DNA of 64,000 nt from Chryseobacterium paludis (GTDB lineage: Bacteria > Bacteroidota > Bacteroidia > Flavobacteriales > Weeksellaceae): the NCBI RefSeq assembly GCF_025403485.1, contig NZ_CP099966.1:4276501-4340500 (forward strand), read 5' to 3'. A program made the translations under genes and the position numbers. Numbering within the stretch: position 1 is the first letter of the stretch; every line of letters starts with the position of its first letter. Below the pieces are notes generated by a model. It did not search any database and was not told the DNA's origin. It was given only the letters and a program-made list of their open reading frames with translations. Of the stretch, positions 7,765 to 16,886 are shown one piece after another.

Positions 7765-8886
7765 ATGTCTGATATTAAATTAAATACTATTCCTGAGGCT
7801 ATTGATGACCTTAAAAATGGTAAGATAATCATAGTAGTAGATGATGAGAACAGAGAAAATGAAGGTGATTTTCTATGTGCTGCCGAACTTACGACTCCTG
7901 AATTGATCAATTTTATGGCGGTTCATGGTAGAGGTCTTATCTGTATGCCGCTTCCTGAAAAAAGATGTGATGAGCTTGGCTTAGATATTATGGTAAGCAG
8001 AAGCAGTGATCCAAAAGAAACAGCTTTTACAGTATCTGTTGACCTTTTAGGAAATGGTACTTCTACCGGGATTTCTGCTGGAGACAGAGCGAAGACAATC
8101 CTGGCTTTGATGGATGAAAATTCCAAGCCAACTGATTTCATGAGACCAGGGCACATTTTTCCGCTTCGTGCAAAGAAAGGAGGGGTATTAAAAAGAGCCG
8201 GACATACAGAAGCTGCAATTGATCTTACTCATTTAGCAGGATTAAAAGAGGGTGGAGTTATTTGTGAAATTATGAATGAAGACGGTACCATGTCTCGTCT
8301 TCCTGATTTGTATGCATTCGCTCAAAAGCATGATATGAAAATTGTTTCTATTGAAGATCTAATTCATTATCAGCTTAAAAAAGGAAATCTTGTTGACAGA
8401 ATTGAAGAGAGAAAGGTAAAAACTCATTATGGGGAATTTGATTTTTTCGCTTTCAGAGAAACATCTAACGAGCAGATTCATTTTGTATTGACAAAAGGAG
8501 CTTGGACAGTAGATGAACCTGTATTGGTAAGAGTTCAGTCTTCTGATTCTTATTTTGATGTATTAACGAGATTGAATAATGGGGAAACTCCTTTACTGGA
8601 AAAAGTAACCAAAATGATCAATGAAGAAGGAAAAGGAGTTATTATTTTTATAAATAACGTCTCCAATTCTGAAAATACGTTAAAGAAATTACAACAGTTT
8701 CTGGATTATCAGGATGGTCAGCAACAACATCCAACATTAGCCTATAATTATAGGGACTATGGTATTGGAACGCAGATTTTGAAAAACCTAGGAATCAATA
8801 AATTCAAAGTATTAACTCAGAATCCAGATATAAAACCTCAGGTTGGAGGATACGATGTAGAAGTTACAGAAATGGTTCAATTGTAG
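7765..8886 (+). CDS. ribB: 3,4-dihydroxy-2-butanone-4-phosphate synthase with degenerate GTP cyclohydrolase II domain
   Basis: Makes the four-carbon riboflavin precursor from ribulose 5-phosphate. Residues 1-205 carry the complete RibB signatures: DDENRENEGDF at 26-36 with acidic metal ligands, the GRGLICMPL stretch and GHIFPLRAKKGGVLKRAGHTEA. Residues about 210-373 are homologous in layout to GTP cyclohydrolase II (HYGEFDFFAF start, DYGIGTQIL near the end), but the zinc Cys triad (normally in SeClTGD and RCDCG) and the EGRGIGL block are absent: RVQSSDSYFDVL and INNVSNSENT stand in their place. So I expect RibB activity only. ATG 7765 was preferred to 7744, which overlaps the promoter. 373 residues. 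Confidence 0.9.
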   Translation: MSDIKLNTIPEAIDDLKNGKIIIVVDDENRENEGDFLCAAELTTPELINFMAVHGRGLICMPLPEKRCDELGLDIMVSRSSDPKETAFTVSVDLLGNGTSTGISAGDRAKTILALMDENSKPTDFMRPGHIFPLRAKKGGVLKRAGHTEAAIDLTHLAGLKEGGVICEIMNEDGTMSRLPDLYAFAQKHDMKIVSIEDLIHYQLKKGNLVDRIEERKVKTHYGEFDFFAFRETSNEQIHFVLTKGAWTVDEPVLVRVQSSDSYFDVLTRLNNGETPLLEKVTKMINEEGKGVIIFINNVSNSENTLKKLQQFLDYQDGQQQHPTLAYNYRDYGIGTQILKNLGINKFKVLTQNPDIKPQVGGYDVEVTEMVQL

Positions 8887-8913
8887 AATATTTAATCTAC
8901 TTTAATAATATAG

Positions 8914-8941
8914 AAAATGGCTTGAGTAATCAAGCCATTTT
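8914..8941. terminator. Shared bidirectional terminator between ribB and fmt
   Basis: A 12-bp perfect stem AAAATGGCTTGA / TCAAGCCATTTT with loop GTAA. T-tracts flank both ends. The fmt stop codon (8930-8932) lies inside the right arm, so the hairpin doubles as coding sequence. Confidence 0.85.
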
Positions 8942-9877
8942 TATTTCGTCAAAATTTCTGAAACCATTCAGGAAATCTTTAATAGTCATTCTTTTCTTAC
9001 CCCCTAACTGGAGCTCTAAAGGTTCATAGATTCCATCTTGGGTATAAATTTTAAAAGTATTTTTAGAAATTTCTAATGTTCCTGGCATCTTATCATGACC
9101 TGAAACTTCGAACTTACCCCCAAATATTTTCAATCCTTTATCCTCCTCACCAATTTTTAAGACTGTAAAAGCAGCTGGATAAGGAGACATTCCCAGGATA
9201 AACTGATGGACAGTTTTTGAAGGTGTATTCCAATTGATTTTGGTATCTTCTTTAAAAATTTTAAAAGCATTTTTTGGATGCTCAACGTGAGGCTGTGGTC
9301 TTTCCTCAATAGAGTTTTCAGCAAGTCCATTCAGTGTAGTAACAACGAGTTCTGAACCTACTATCATTAGTCGGTCATGAAGACTTCCCGCACTTTCATC
9401 TTGAAGTATTTCTAATTCTCTCTGAAGCAAAATATTTCCTTCATCTATTTTCTCATTGATAAAGAATGTGGTTACTCCTGTTTTTTCTTCACCATTGATC
9501 ACTGCGTAATTAATAGGTGCAGCTCCTCTATAATCAGGAAGGAGAGATGCATGAAGATTGAAAGTTCCGATTTTAGGCATTTCAAAAAGAACTTTGGGCA
9601 TCATCCTAAAGGCAACCACCACAAAAACATCAGCATCAAGGTCTTTTATTTCCTTTAAAAATTCGGGATTCCTTAATTTTTCAGGTTGAAAAACAGTTAA
9701 ATTATTTTCCTCTGCAAATATTTTTACAGGTGACTGATGAATCTTCTGGCCACGTCCGCTTGCTTTGTCAGCCACGGTTACAACGCCTACGACTTTATGA
9801 TGTGATTGATGAATGGCTTCTAATGCATTTTTTGCAAACTCTGGAGTGCCTAAAAAAACGACTTTCAATGATTTCAT
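8930..9877 (-). CDS. fmt: Methionyl-tRNA formyltransferase
   Basis: Transfers a formyl group from 10-formyl-tetrahydrofolate to initiator Met-tRNA. 315 residues, normal for the family. N-terminal LKVVFLGTPEFAKNALEAI, the lysine-rich tRNA-binding loop VADKASGRGQKIHQSPVK, the catalytic Asn/His of FNLHASLLPDYRGAAPINYAV and the catalytic Asp of FINEKIDEGNIL are all present, followed by the beta-barrel C-domain (about 205-315). It lies downstream of recQ on the same strand with a 129-bp gap, so it may have its own promoter. The stop falls in the shared terminator hairpin. Confidence 0.97.
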   Translation of the reverse strand: MKSLKVVFLGTPEFAKNALEAIHQSHHKVVGVVTVADKASGRGQKIHQSPVKIFAEENNLTVFQPEKLRNPEFLKEIKDLDADVFVVVAFRMMPKVLFEMPKIGTFNLHASLLPDYRGAAPINYAVINGEEKTGVTTFFINEKIDEGNILLQRELEILQDESAGSLHDRLMIVGSELVVTTLNGLAENSIEERPQPHVEHPKNAFKIFKEDTKINWNTPSKTVHQFILGMSPYPAAFTVLKIGEEDKGLKIFGGKFEVSGHDKMPGTLEISKNTFKIYTQDGIYEPLELQLGGKKRMTIKDFLNGFRNFDEIKMA

Positions 9878-10006
9878 ATGACAAAGATAAGGGGTCTTTT
9901 AGTAATTGAAAAATTTAATGATTTAAAAATTCGAAATGGAGGTTTAGATTCTATTGAGGATTGGAAATTAAATATTAGTATATCTTATTTGCGCTTTTTA
10001 CGAAAT

Positions 10007-11908
10007 TTATGCGAGCGAATAGGTTCTAAAGTTCAACATTTTTACTTTTCCCAAATCTAAAAGATAGATGAGGTTCTCTAAAATATTCTCTTTTGAATGA
10101 TAACTTAGTTGGATGGAAAGCTCTTCTATAGTTGATGGTTTTTTAGCTAGTAATGAAATAAGGTGAGTAGAAATATTCTTTCCGAAAATGGTTTGCTTAT
10201 TTTTTTCACAAACAGAACACTGTCCACATGTCTTAGAATTCTTTTCCCCAAAATAAGACAAAATAAGCTTCATTTTACAATAGTCATTATTTTCGACATA
10301 GAATTTCATCTCCTCCCATTTCTGGATTTTATTTCTTTGAATATGTTCAAATAACTTCCAATATGCACCATTAATAGTTCTTTCATCTCTTGGTTTTAGA
10401 AATTTAATGCTTGATAAAGCTCCGTCTACATATTCAAGATAGTTCTTCTGTTGAAGTTCTTTAAGGCGTTCTTTTATTAATGGAATTCCTACTCCAATCT
10501 TATTGCTTACGTTTTGCTCACTGAACATTACCTTATGTGTTGTGATTCCAGAAACAGTACGAAGCATTAGCTCAATAAAATAAGCATCTTTTTTGGGAAG
10601 TTGCTCTATTTCATCTGCCTGCATAAGGAGTTCCAAAGAAGACAGGCTTTTATTATCATTAAAATAGATGATTTCCTGGTTATGCAGAAAGTTCAGAACA
10701 TTTTTGATCTTTGCTATCGATAATTTGGTGAAATTTTGAATTCCGTTGATATTTAATTGAAACACTTTTTCAGGAAGCTCATATTCTGCAACCTGGAAAA
10801 TAGAGTAGACATACGTGATGATCCTGAGGAACTCTGATTTATTAGGAATCTGATTTTTTAAGATCTGTTCAAAATTGGTGATCTCCTGCTTGTTCCAGAG
10901 TAAAAAAGCAAAACTATCCTGTCCATCTCTTCCGGCTCTACCTATTTCCTGATAATAATTTTCCAGTGATGGTGAGGGAGAGTAGTGGACAACAAAACGT
11001 ACATTATCTTTATCGATACCCATACCAAAAGCATTGGTTGAAATCAGAACATAATTATTACTGGTATTCCATAGATTCTGTTTTGCATTTTTTTCCTTCG
11101 TAGTTAATCCAGCATGAAAGTAATCAACATTTTTCAGTTGATTTTTATGTAAAAATTCAGTTAGTAATTCCGCTTCTTTTCTTGTACGGACATATATAAT
11201 TCCCGAGCTATTATTGTATTTCAAAATATCAAAGACACGCTGATATTTATCGGAAACCTCTTCGGTGAAGATTCTGATATTCTCTCTCTTAAAACTCTTT
11301 TGAAAAACTACCGGATTTTTGAGCTCAAGTTTAGTTTTTATTTCTTCCAGAACTTTTGGAGTAGCCGTAGCGGTTAGAGCTAAGCACGGAATGTCTGGAT
11401 TATTTTTTCTAAATTCTTTTATGTTTTGATAGGATGGACGAAAATCCTGACCCCATTCGGAAATACAATGTGCTTCATCCACGGCAATAAAGGACAGCTG
11501 TATCTCTTCCATATTTTGGAGGAACTGGCGGTTAGTTAATCTTTCAGGAGATATATAAAGTAATTTGGTCAAACTGTCTTTGCACCGGTTAAAAATGACT
11601 TCAGCATCATAATCATCGAGCTCCGATGAAAGATATTCTGCTTCGATTCCTCTAAACTTAAGTTGATTGACCTGATCTTTCATTAATGCGAGCAATGGCG
11701 AAATCACCAGGCATACTCCTTCTCTGAATAAAGCGGGAAGCTGATAGCACAGTGATTTTCCTGCTCCTGTAGGAAGCAGTACCAATGTGTCTTTTTCGTT
11801 GATAATGGAATTAATAATTTCTTCCTGAGAATCTCTGAAACTATCATAACCCCAAAAGTATTTCAGGGTTTTATATTTTAACTGGTCAAAATCGTTGGAA
11901 GAAATCAT
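10007..11908 (-). CDS. recQ: ATP-dependent DNA helicase, RecQ family
   Basis: A 3'-5' DNA helicase acting in recombination and fork repair. 633 residues. Motif I LLPTGAGKSLCYQLPAL (residues 45-61), motif II AVDEAHCISEWGQDFRPSY, motif III ALTATATP, motif V NAFGMGIDKDNVRFVVHY and motif VI QEIGRAGRDGQ are intact. The RecQ zinc-binding Cys set is seen in DYCKMKLILSYFG and TCGQCSVC near 540-570. The remaining C-terminus is short (about 60 residues) and has no visible HRDC domain. Flavobacteria often carry more than one RecQ; this one is the shorter type, so assignment as the sole recQ is not certain. Confidence 0.93.
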   Translation of the reverse strand: MISSNDFDQLKYKTLKYFWGYDSFRDSQEEIINSIINEKDTLVLLPTGAGKSLCYQLPALFREGVCLVISPLLALMKDQVNQLKFRGIEAEYLSSELDDYDAEVIFNRCKDSLTKLLYISPERLTNRQFLQNMEEIQLSFIAVDEAHCISEWGQDFRPSYQNIKEFRKNNPDIPCLALTATATPKVLEEIKTKLELKNPVVFQKSFKRENIRIFTEEVSDKYQRVFDILKYNNSSGIIYVRTRKEAELLTEFLHKNQLKNVDYFHAGLTTKEKNAKQNLWNTSNNYVLISTNAFGMGIDKDNVRFVVHYSPSPSLENYYQEIGRAGRDGQDSFAFLLWNKQEITNFEQILKNQIPNKSEFLRIITYVYSIFQVAEYELPEKVFQLNINGIQNFTKLSIAKIKNVLNFLHNQEIIYFNDNKSLSSLELLMQADEIEQLPKKDAYFIELMLRTVSGITTHKVMFSEQNVSNKIGVGIPLIKERLKELQQKNYLEYVDGALSSIKFLKPRDERTINGAYWKLFEHIQRNKIQKWEEMKFYVENNDYCKMKLILSYFGEKNSKTCGQCSVCEKNKQTIFGKNISTHLISLLAKKPSTIEELSIQLSYHSKENILENLIYLLDLGKVKMLNFRTYSLA

Positions 11909-11937
11909 GGTATAAAAATAAGGAAAGTATTATAACA

Positions 11938-11964
11938 AAAAAAGTCACGCGAAGCGTGACTTTT
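11938..11964 (-). terminator. Terminator of the OmpA-family gene
   Basis: Stem AAAAGTCACGC / GCGTGACTTTT with loop GAA, 23 bases past the stop of the OmpA-family gene. The minus-strand 3' flank reads TTTTTTTTGT. The recQ start codon lies 32 bp to its left on the same strand. Confidence 0.85.
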
Positions 11965-11986
11965 ATATAATTGAATAAATAGTTTA

Positions 11987-13438
11987 TTATTTAGCCTCAA
12001 AGTAAACTCTTCTGTTTGCTCTGTTTTTCCATTCAGGACATTTAGTAGCAGGTTCACATTCAGGATATTTAAGATCTTTCTCTCCTTTACCTATAGCGTT
12101 TAATTTACCTGTCTGAACACCATTTTTGATTAAGTAATTCTTAACGTTATTAGCTCTTCTTTCAGATAATTTTTGGTTATAAGCATCAGTTCCTCTTGTA
12201 TCTGTTGCTCCAACTACGCTGTAAGAACCAGTTGAAGAATTGATATAAGTAACTGCATTGTTAAGGATAGGAGTATTTGAAGGTAAAATTCTATCAGAAT
12301 TTAAATCAAATTCAATTCCTTCTAAAGTTCTTTCTTCTTCTTTTACAGGCCCTGTCGTTGCTGTAGGACAACCGTTGTTTTCAACAGGTCCAGGAACAGT
12401 AACACATTTGTCGTAAAGATCAATTACACCGTCCAAGTCAGTGTCAAGGGCAACACCTGCACCGTCAACTCTTGCACCAGCAGGAGTATCAAGTTGTCTG
12501 TCCCAATCGTCACAAACTCCATCGTTATCAGCATCTCCTTTTTTACAAACTTCGATATCTTGGTTTTTGTTAGCTAAAACATCCAGTTTATAATAGATCT
12601 CCTGCAATGGGTCATGCCACATTAAGTGAGATTCGTGTTTTCCTAATTTTAAAGAAACCCCTAAAGTAGCATTGAAGAAGTTATCAGATGTGTTTTCCTC
12701 ACGTTGGTTAATTGCACTGTATTGTGCACCACCACCGTCGAATGTGTCATCACCGGTAACCACATACATTACTCTACCTTCGATATCAAGACGTCTATTC
12801 ACTTTGAATTTAAGACCTGCACCTGCCTGACCGAATAAAGAATTAAATTTGAAAGGTTTGATTTCAGTCATTAATCTTTGATTATTCGAAGCATCTTTTA
12901 GATATGCTCTGTAGGCTAAAGTACCAATACCTGCATAACCGTGAAGTGCCCATCTATAAGTTGAATGATTATCTACTCTTCTTAATAAATTAGAGAAGTT
13001 AACATCTCCTAAGATAGAGATCGCATCATATTGAGTTCTCGCTCCAAGTCTGTCTCTTACAGCTAAATCTGTAGGAGCAGAGTTTTTTGAGTTGAAGAAT
13101 CCCTGTCTGGTTTCCCCTCTGTCATATTGTAAGTTAATACCAAAAGCATGGGTAATTGCTTTATCAATACTCACATATGCAGAATATCCAAAAAGATTTT
13201 TACCATTACCATTTTTGATAGATGTTAAATCCGCTGATTGCATCAATGGTACACCGGCACCAAACGAAATTGCCCAATCATTAAATCTTTTAGATTTTTG
13301 CGTAAAAGGCGAAACATTAGCAGAACCGGAAGAAAATGTATTAGGATATTCTCCATTTGAAACTGCCGTAGAGTCTTGTGCAAAAGAAGCTGTTGGTACA
13401 GCCAGTGCTAATGCTACAATTGCTAAACTTAATTTCAT
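11987..13438 (-). CDS. OmpA-family outer membrane protein with thrombospondin type 3 repeats
   Basis: A 483-residue outer membrane protein. Order: signal peptide (to about 20, AxxSFA cleavage site), an N-terminal beta-barrel domain (about 45-280, with aromatic-alternating strands such as ISFGAGVPLM and LGVSLKLGKHESHLMWHDPLQEIYY), a calcium-binding thrombospondin type 3-like stretch (DADNDGVCDDWDRQLDTPAG and DTDLDGVIDLYDKCV), and a C-terminal OmpA peptidoglycan-binding domain (about 370-483; VGATDTRGTDAYNQKLSERR). The domain anchors the outer membrane to peptidoglycan. It is preceded at 50 bp by a paralogue lacking the OmpA domain. Confidence 0.92.
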   Translation of the reverse strand: MKLSLAIVALALAVPTASFAQDSTAVSNGEYPNTFSSGSANVSPFTQKSKRFNDWAISFGAGVPLMQSADLTSIKNGNGKNLFGYSAYVSIDKAITHAFGINLQYDRGETRQGFFNSKNSAPTDLAVRDRLGARTQYDAISILGDVNFSNLLRRVDNHSTYRWALHGYAGIGTLAYRAYLKDASNNQRLMTEIKPFKFNSLFGQAGAGLKFKVNRRLDIEGRVMYVVTGDDTFDGGGAQYSAINQREENTSDNFFNATLGVSLKLGKHESHLMWHDPLQEIYYKLDVLANKNQDIEVCKKGDADNDGVCDDWDRQLDTPAGARVDGAGVALDTDLDGVIDLYDKCVTVPGPVENNGCPTATTGPVKEEERTLEGIEFDLNSDRILPSNTPILNNAVTYINSSTGSYSVVGATDTRGTDAYNQKLSERRANNVKNYLIKNGVQTGKLNAIGKGEKDLKYPECEPATKCPEWKNRANRRVYFEAK

Positions 13439-13488
13439 AGTGTATTTTTTTATTTAGTTAATTAAATGATTTATTTTTTTCAGAATGA

Positions 13489-14601
13489 TTACTTTCCTGT
13501 TGGGCAACCGTTATTTTCAGCTGGTCCCGGAACTGTAACACATTTGTCATACAAGTCAATAACTCCATCAAGGTCCATGTCTAATGCAACACCAGCTCCA
13601 TCTACTCTTGCACCAGCAGGAGTATTAAGTTCTCTGTCCCAATCATCACAAACTCCGTCGTTATCGTTGTCTCCTTTTTCACAAACTACAAGATCAGTTG
13701 TAGCTTTTTCAAGTTCACCTGTTCTATAATAAGCCTCTTGTAAAGGATCATGCCATGCTAAATGAGACATATGCTTTCCTAATTTGAAAGATACCCCTAA
13801 GTTTACAGTCCACATATTATCAGATCTTGATTTGTTGATCATATTATACTTAGACACTGTAGAAGCAGGATCGTAATCAGCAGGACCTGCATTACCACCA
13901 CCATCAAATTCATCATCACCGCTTAAGATATACATTGTTCTTGCTTCAATATCAATAAGTTTCGAAACATTATACTTTAAACCAAATCCAAATTGGTAGA
14001 AAATAGAATTAATATCGAAATCCTGTTTGATAAATAAAGGAACTCTTCTAGGAGCATTACTCCATCTGAACTCATTGTTGTCGTGTAAGGATGTATTATA
14101 TCCCATAACACCAATTCCTCCATACCCATGGAATGCCCATCTGTATGGAGAGTGATTATCAACTCTTCTTAATAGATTCGAAAAATTTACATCACCTAAT
14201 AAAGCTACCTGGTCGTATCTTGTGTTGGCTACACCTACACCAGCGGCTGCACCTGCAGCACCATCTAATTTAGCTTTTTGATTAGTTTCTCCTCTTTGGT
14301 AAATTAAACTAACACCGAAAACGTGAGAGATCTGTTTATCCAAACTGATATATGCATTATATCCCCAATTGATCTTTCCATCATAAAATGAAGTAAGATC
14401 AGCATGTGACATAAATGCAGCACCACCACCGATTGAAATAGACCAATCGTTAAATCTTCTTGCCTTATTGTCAAAAGGCTGAACATTAGCGGAACCCGAA
14501 GAGAATGTATTAGGGTATTTGTCCGACGAATTTACTGTAGTACTGTCCTGAGCATAAGTAGCAATAGGCAGCGCGGCCAATAATAATAAACCTAATTTCA
14601 T
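13489..14601 (-). CDS. OmpA-like outer membrane beta-barrel paralogue lacking the peptidoglycan-binding domain
   Basis: A 370-residue paralogue of the downstream protein. It has the same signal peptide pattern, the NTFSSGSANV motif after cleavage, the barrel region (FNDWSISIGGGAAF, FGVSLIYQRGETN, KLGKHMSHLAWHDPLQEAYY) and the thrombospondin type 3-like stretch (DNDNDGVCDDWDRELNTPAG). It then stops at CPTGK, exactly where the OmpA C-terminal domain begins in its neighbour. No remnant of that domain is found in the 50-bp gap. Tandem duplication with domain loss is the simplest reading. It begins 21 bp after folK on the same strand, leaving little room for a separate promoter. Confidence 0.88.
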   Translation of the reverse strand: MKLGLLLLAALPIATYAQDSTTVNSSDKYPNTFSSGSANVQPFDNKARRFNDWSISIGGGAAFMSHADLTSFYDGKINWGYNAYISLDKQISHVFGVSLIYQRGETNQKAKLDGAAGAAAGVGVANTRYDQVALLGDVNFSNLLRRVDNHSPYRWAFHGYGGIGVMGYNTSLHDNNEFRWSNAPRRVPLFIKQDFDINSIFYQFGFGLKYNVSKLIDIEARTMYILSGDDEFDGGGNAGPADYDPASTVSKYNMINKSRSDNMWTVNLGVSFKLGKHMSHLAWHDPLQEAYYRTGELEKATTDLVVCEKGDNDNDGVCDDWDRELNTPAGARVDGAGVALDMDLDGVIDLYDKCVTVPGPAENNGCPTGK

Positions 14602-14622
14602 ACAATATGTTTTATGTTTTAT

Positions 14623-15039
14623 TTAAATAAAATCTTTTAATAATATTCTGGAAAAATCCCTTTCAAAAAGATGTTTTAAATGTGGGATTTCCAATCTTTC
14701 TGATATAAATTTTAACTCATCATACTTAACAATATCAATGTCAATAATACGGTCATTGTAACCTCCTAATGCTTTTGAATCGTTAACTCTTCCCATTTCA
14801 AATTCAATACTTTTAACAAAATCAAGTAGTTGAATAGGTGAAAGATGTGTGCATATTATTGTTGCAATATTACAAAAAATATTAGAACTAACAAACTCTA
14901 CGGGCTCAGATGTTAAAAAAACGCTAATATTTAACATTTCAATTCCACCCGATTTTAACATTTCAAGAGCCTGTTCTATATTTTTTTTTCCATCCCCAAG
15001 GTTACTCCCTAGTAACAAAACGACCTTATGTTGCGACAT
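14623..15039 (-). CDS. folK: 2-amino-4-hydroxy-6-hydroxymethyldihydropteridine diphosphokinase
   Basis: Adds pyrophosphate to 6-hydroxymethyl-dihydropterin in folate synthesis. 138 residues from ATG 15039: VVLLLGSNLGDGKKNI at the N-terminus (LGSNLGD signature), a TSEPVEF loop, FCNIATIICT, and the metal- and pterin-binding GGYNDRIIDIDIVKYD (family pattern DRxIDLDI). PHLKHLFERDF near the end replaces the usual PHPxxxxRxFV. The frame is open upstream to 15276, but that extension crosses the divergent sppA start and has no homology. Only 19 bp separate this start from sppA. Confidence 0.93.
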   Translation of the reverse strand: MSQHKVVLLLGSNLGDGKKNIEQALEMLKSGGIEMLNISVFLTSEPVEFVSSNIFCNIATIICTHLSPIQLLDFVKSIEFEMGRVNDSKALGGYNDRIIDIDIVKYDELKFISERLEIPHLKHLFERDFSRILLKDFI

Positions 15040-15058
15040 ATTAAAAAATGATTGATAT

Positions 15059-16813
15059 ATGAAAAGTTTTTTTAAAAATGTTTTAGCAAATATAGTGGCT
15101 ATTGTCATACTATGTGCTGTATTTTTCTTCTTTTTTATCATAATGCTGGTGTTTAGTTCTATGAGTAGTGACAAATCGGTAGTGGTAAAAAAGAACTCTG
15201 TTTTAACTATAAATTTAAAGACCATTATAATTGATAGTCCTACAGAAGAGCAAACCGGAATATTTAATATCAGCAATCAGAACAAAAGCATTTTAATATA
15301 TGAGGCGTTAGAAGCAATTGAAAAAGCTAAAACGGATGATAATATTAAAGGAATAAGCATTGAAGCAGATGATCTTAATGCAGGTATCACTCAGATTGAT
15401 GATTTAAGAAATGCAATTCAGGATTTTAAGAAAAGTGGAAAGTTTGTATATGCATACGGAAATGCAGCTTCACAAATTTCTTATTATCTGGGGTCTGTTG
15501 CTGACAAATATTTCCTTAATCCATCTGGAATGATAGAGTTGAAGGGATTAGCTACAGAGGTTACTTTCTTCAAAGATTTTGCTGATAAATATGGAATTGG
15601 AATTGAGGTAATTCGTCATGGTAAGTTTAAATCAGCAGTAGAACCTTTTTTACGAAATGATATTTCGCCTGAAAACAAGGAGCAGCTGAGTACGCTTTTA
15701 AATGATATCTGGAAGAATACATCAACAAAAATTGCAACTTCCAGAAAAATTGATTCTACACAGTTCAGAACTATTGTGGACAGTTTGTATGGGATGATTC
15801 CTGAACAAAGTTTAAAATATAGACTTGCAGATAAGTTGATTCAGAAAACAGAATATGATGAGCTTATTAAATCTAAATTAAGCCTGACAGAAAAGGATAA
15901 ACTGAATAAAATTTCACTTGGTAAGTATATCAATTCTTATTCTGATGAAGATAAATCAGGTGATAAGATTGCTGTATTGTATGCATCAGGATCCATTAAT
16001 AATGGGGATGGGTATAATGAAATTTATTCTGAGAAATATATTAAGTATATCAGAGATCTTCAGGAAAATGATAAAGTAAAAGCTGTTGTATTCAGAATTA
16101 ATTCTCCCGGAGGAAGCGCTAATGCTTCAGATGAGATTTTGTTTGAACTTCAGCAATTAAAAAAGAAAAAACCTCTTATTGTTTCTTTTGGTGATTATGC
16201 TGCATCAGGTGGTTATTATATTGCTATGGCTGCAGATAAAATTTATTCAGAACCTAATACATTAACTGGATCCATAGGTGTTTTTGGTGTAATACCTTAT
16301 TATAAAGATATTGCCAATAAAAATGGAATCCGTTCAGATATTGTTGCTACGAATGCCAACTCCCAATATTATTCGGGGTTAAATGGGGTAACACCTTACG
16401 GCGTGAGTATGATCACAAGAAGTGTTGAAGGAACGTATAAGAGATTCGTACATTTTGTTACACAAAATAGAAAACAGACTTTTGAACAGATTGATAGTGT
16501 AAGTGGAGGTAGAGTATGGAGTGGTACACGAGCTAAACAAATTGGTTTGGTAGATGAACTTGGAACATTAAATGATGCCGTGAAATTTGCAGCACAAAAA
16601 GCAGGATTGAAATCTTATAATGTAGCTTCATATCCAAAGAAAATGTCTCCATTTGAACAAATCTTCAAGGATTTAAATGAAGATGATATTTCTGCCAGAG
16701 TTATTAAAAGTAAAATAGGAAAGGCTAATTACGAAATCTTACAACAGATCACCGATGAGAAATTAAGATCTGAGGTAAAAATGGAAATGCCTTATCAAAT
16801 AAAGATCAACTAA
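15059..16813 (+). CDS. sppA: Signal peptide peptidase SppA, long (67K) form
   Basis: Degrades cleaved signal peptides at the membrane. 584 residues with one N-terminal transmembrane helix (about 8-33) and two tandem S49 domains, as in the E. coli long form. The catalytic Lys is in RHGKFKSAVEPF (near residue 188) in the first domain and the nucleophile Ser in DYAASGGYYIAMAAD (near 383) in the second; NSPGGSANASDEI and TGSIGVFG are further family motifs. It is divergent from folK with a 19-bp gap, so its promoter probably lies in folK coding DNA. Confidence 0.95.
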   Translation: MKSFFKNVLANIVAIVILCAVFFFFFIIMLVFSSMSSDKSVVVKKNSVLTINLKTIIIDSPTEEQTGIFNISNQNKSILIYEALEAIEKAKTDDNIKGISIEADDLNAGITQIDDLRNAIQDFKKSGKFVYAYGNAASQISYYLGSVADKYFLNPSGMIELKGLATEVTFFKDFADKYGIGIEVIRHGKFKSAVEPFLRNDISPENKEQLSTLLNDIWKNTSTKIATSRKIDSTQFRTIVDSLYGMIPEQSLKYRLADKLIQKTEYDELIKSKLSLTEKDKLNKISLGKYINSYSDEDKSGDKIAVLYASGSINNGDGYNEIYSEKYIKYIRDLQENDKVKAVVFRINSPGGSANASDEILFELQQLKKKKPLIVSFGDYAASGGYYIAMAADKIYSEPNTLTGSIGVFGVIPYYKDIANKNGIRSDIVATNANSQYYSGLNGVTPYGVSMITRSVEGTYKRFVHFVTQNRKQTFEQIDSVSGGRVWSGTRAKQIGLVDELGTLNDAVKFAAQKAGLKSYNVASYPKKMSPFEQIFKDLNEDDISARVIKSKIGKANYEILQQITDEKLRSEVKMEMPYQIKIN

Positions 16814-16831
16814 ATTATATATATTGTTTTA

Positions 16832-16866
16832 AAAAAAGACCGGCTTGAATTTCAAGTCGGTCTTTT
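16832..16866. terminator. Bidirectional terminator between sppA and the GlsB-type gene
   Basis: A long stem AAAAAGACCGGCTTGAA / TTCAAGTCGGTCTTTTT with one G-U pair and a one-to-few base loop, A- and T-tracts at either end, between convergent genes. Confidence 0.85.
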
Positions 16867-16886
16867 TAATTTTGATAAATATTTTT

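Noticed and set aside
13466..13729. An 87-codon Ser/Pro-rich plus-strand frame over the OmpA paralogue
   Set aside because: It is the reverse strand of the Asp/Gly-rich thrombospondin-like repeat; composition is an artefact.
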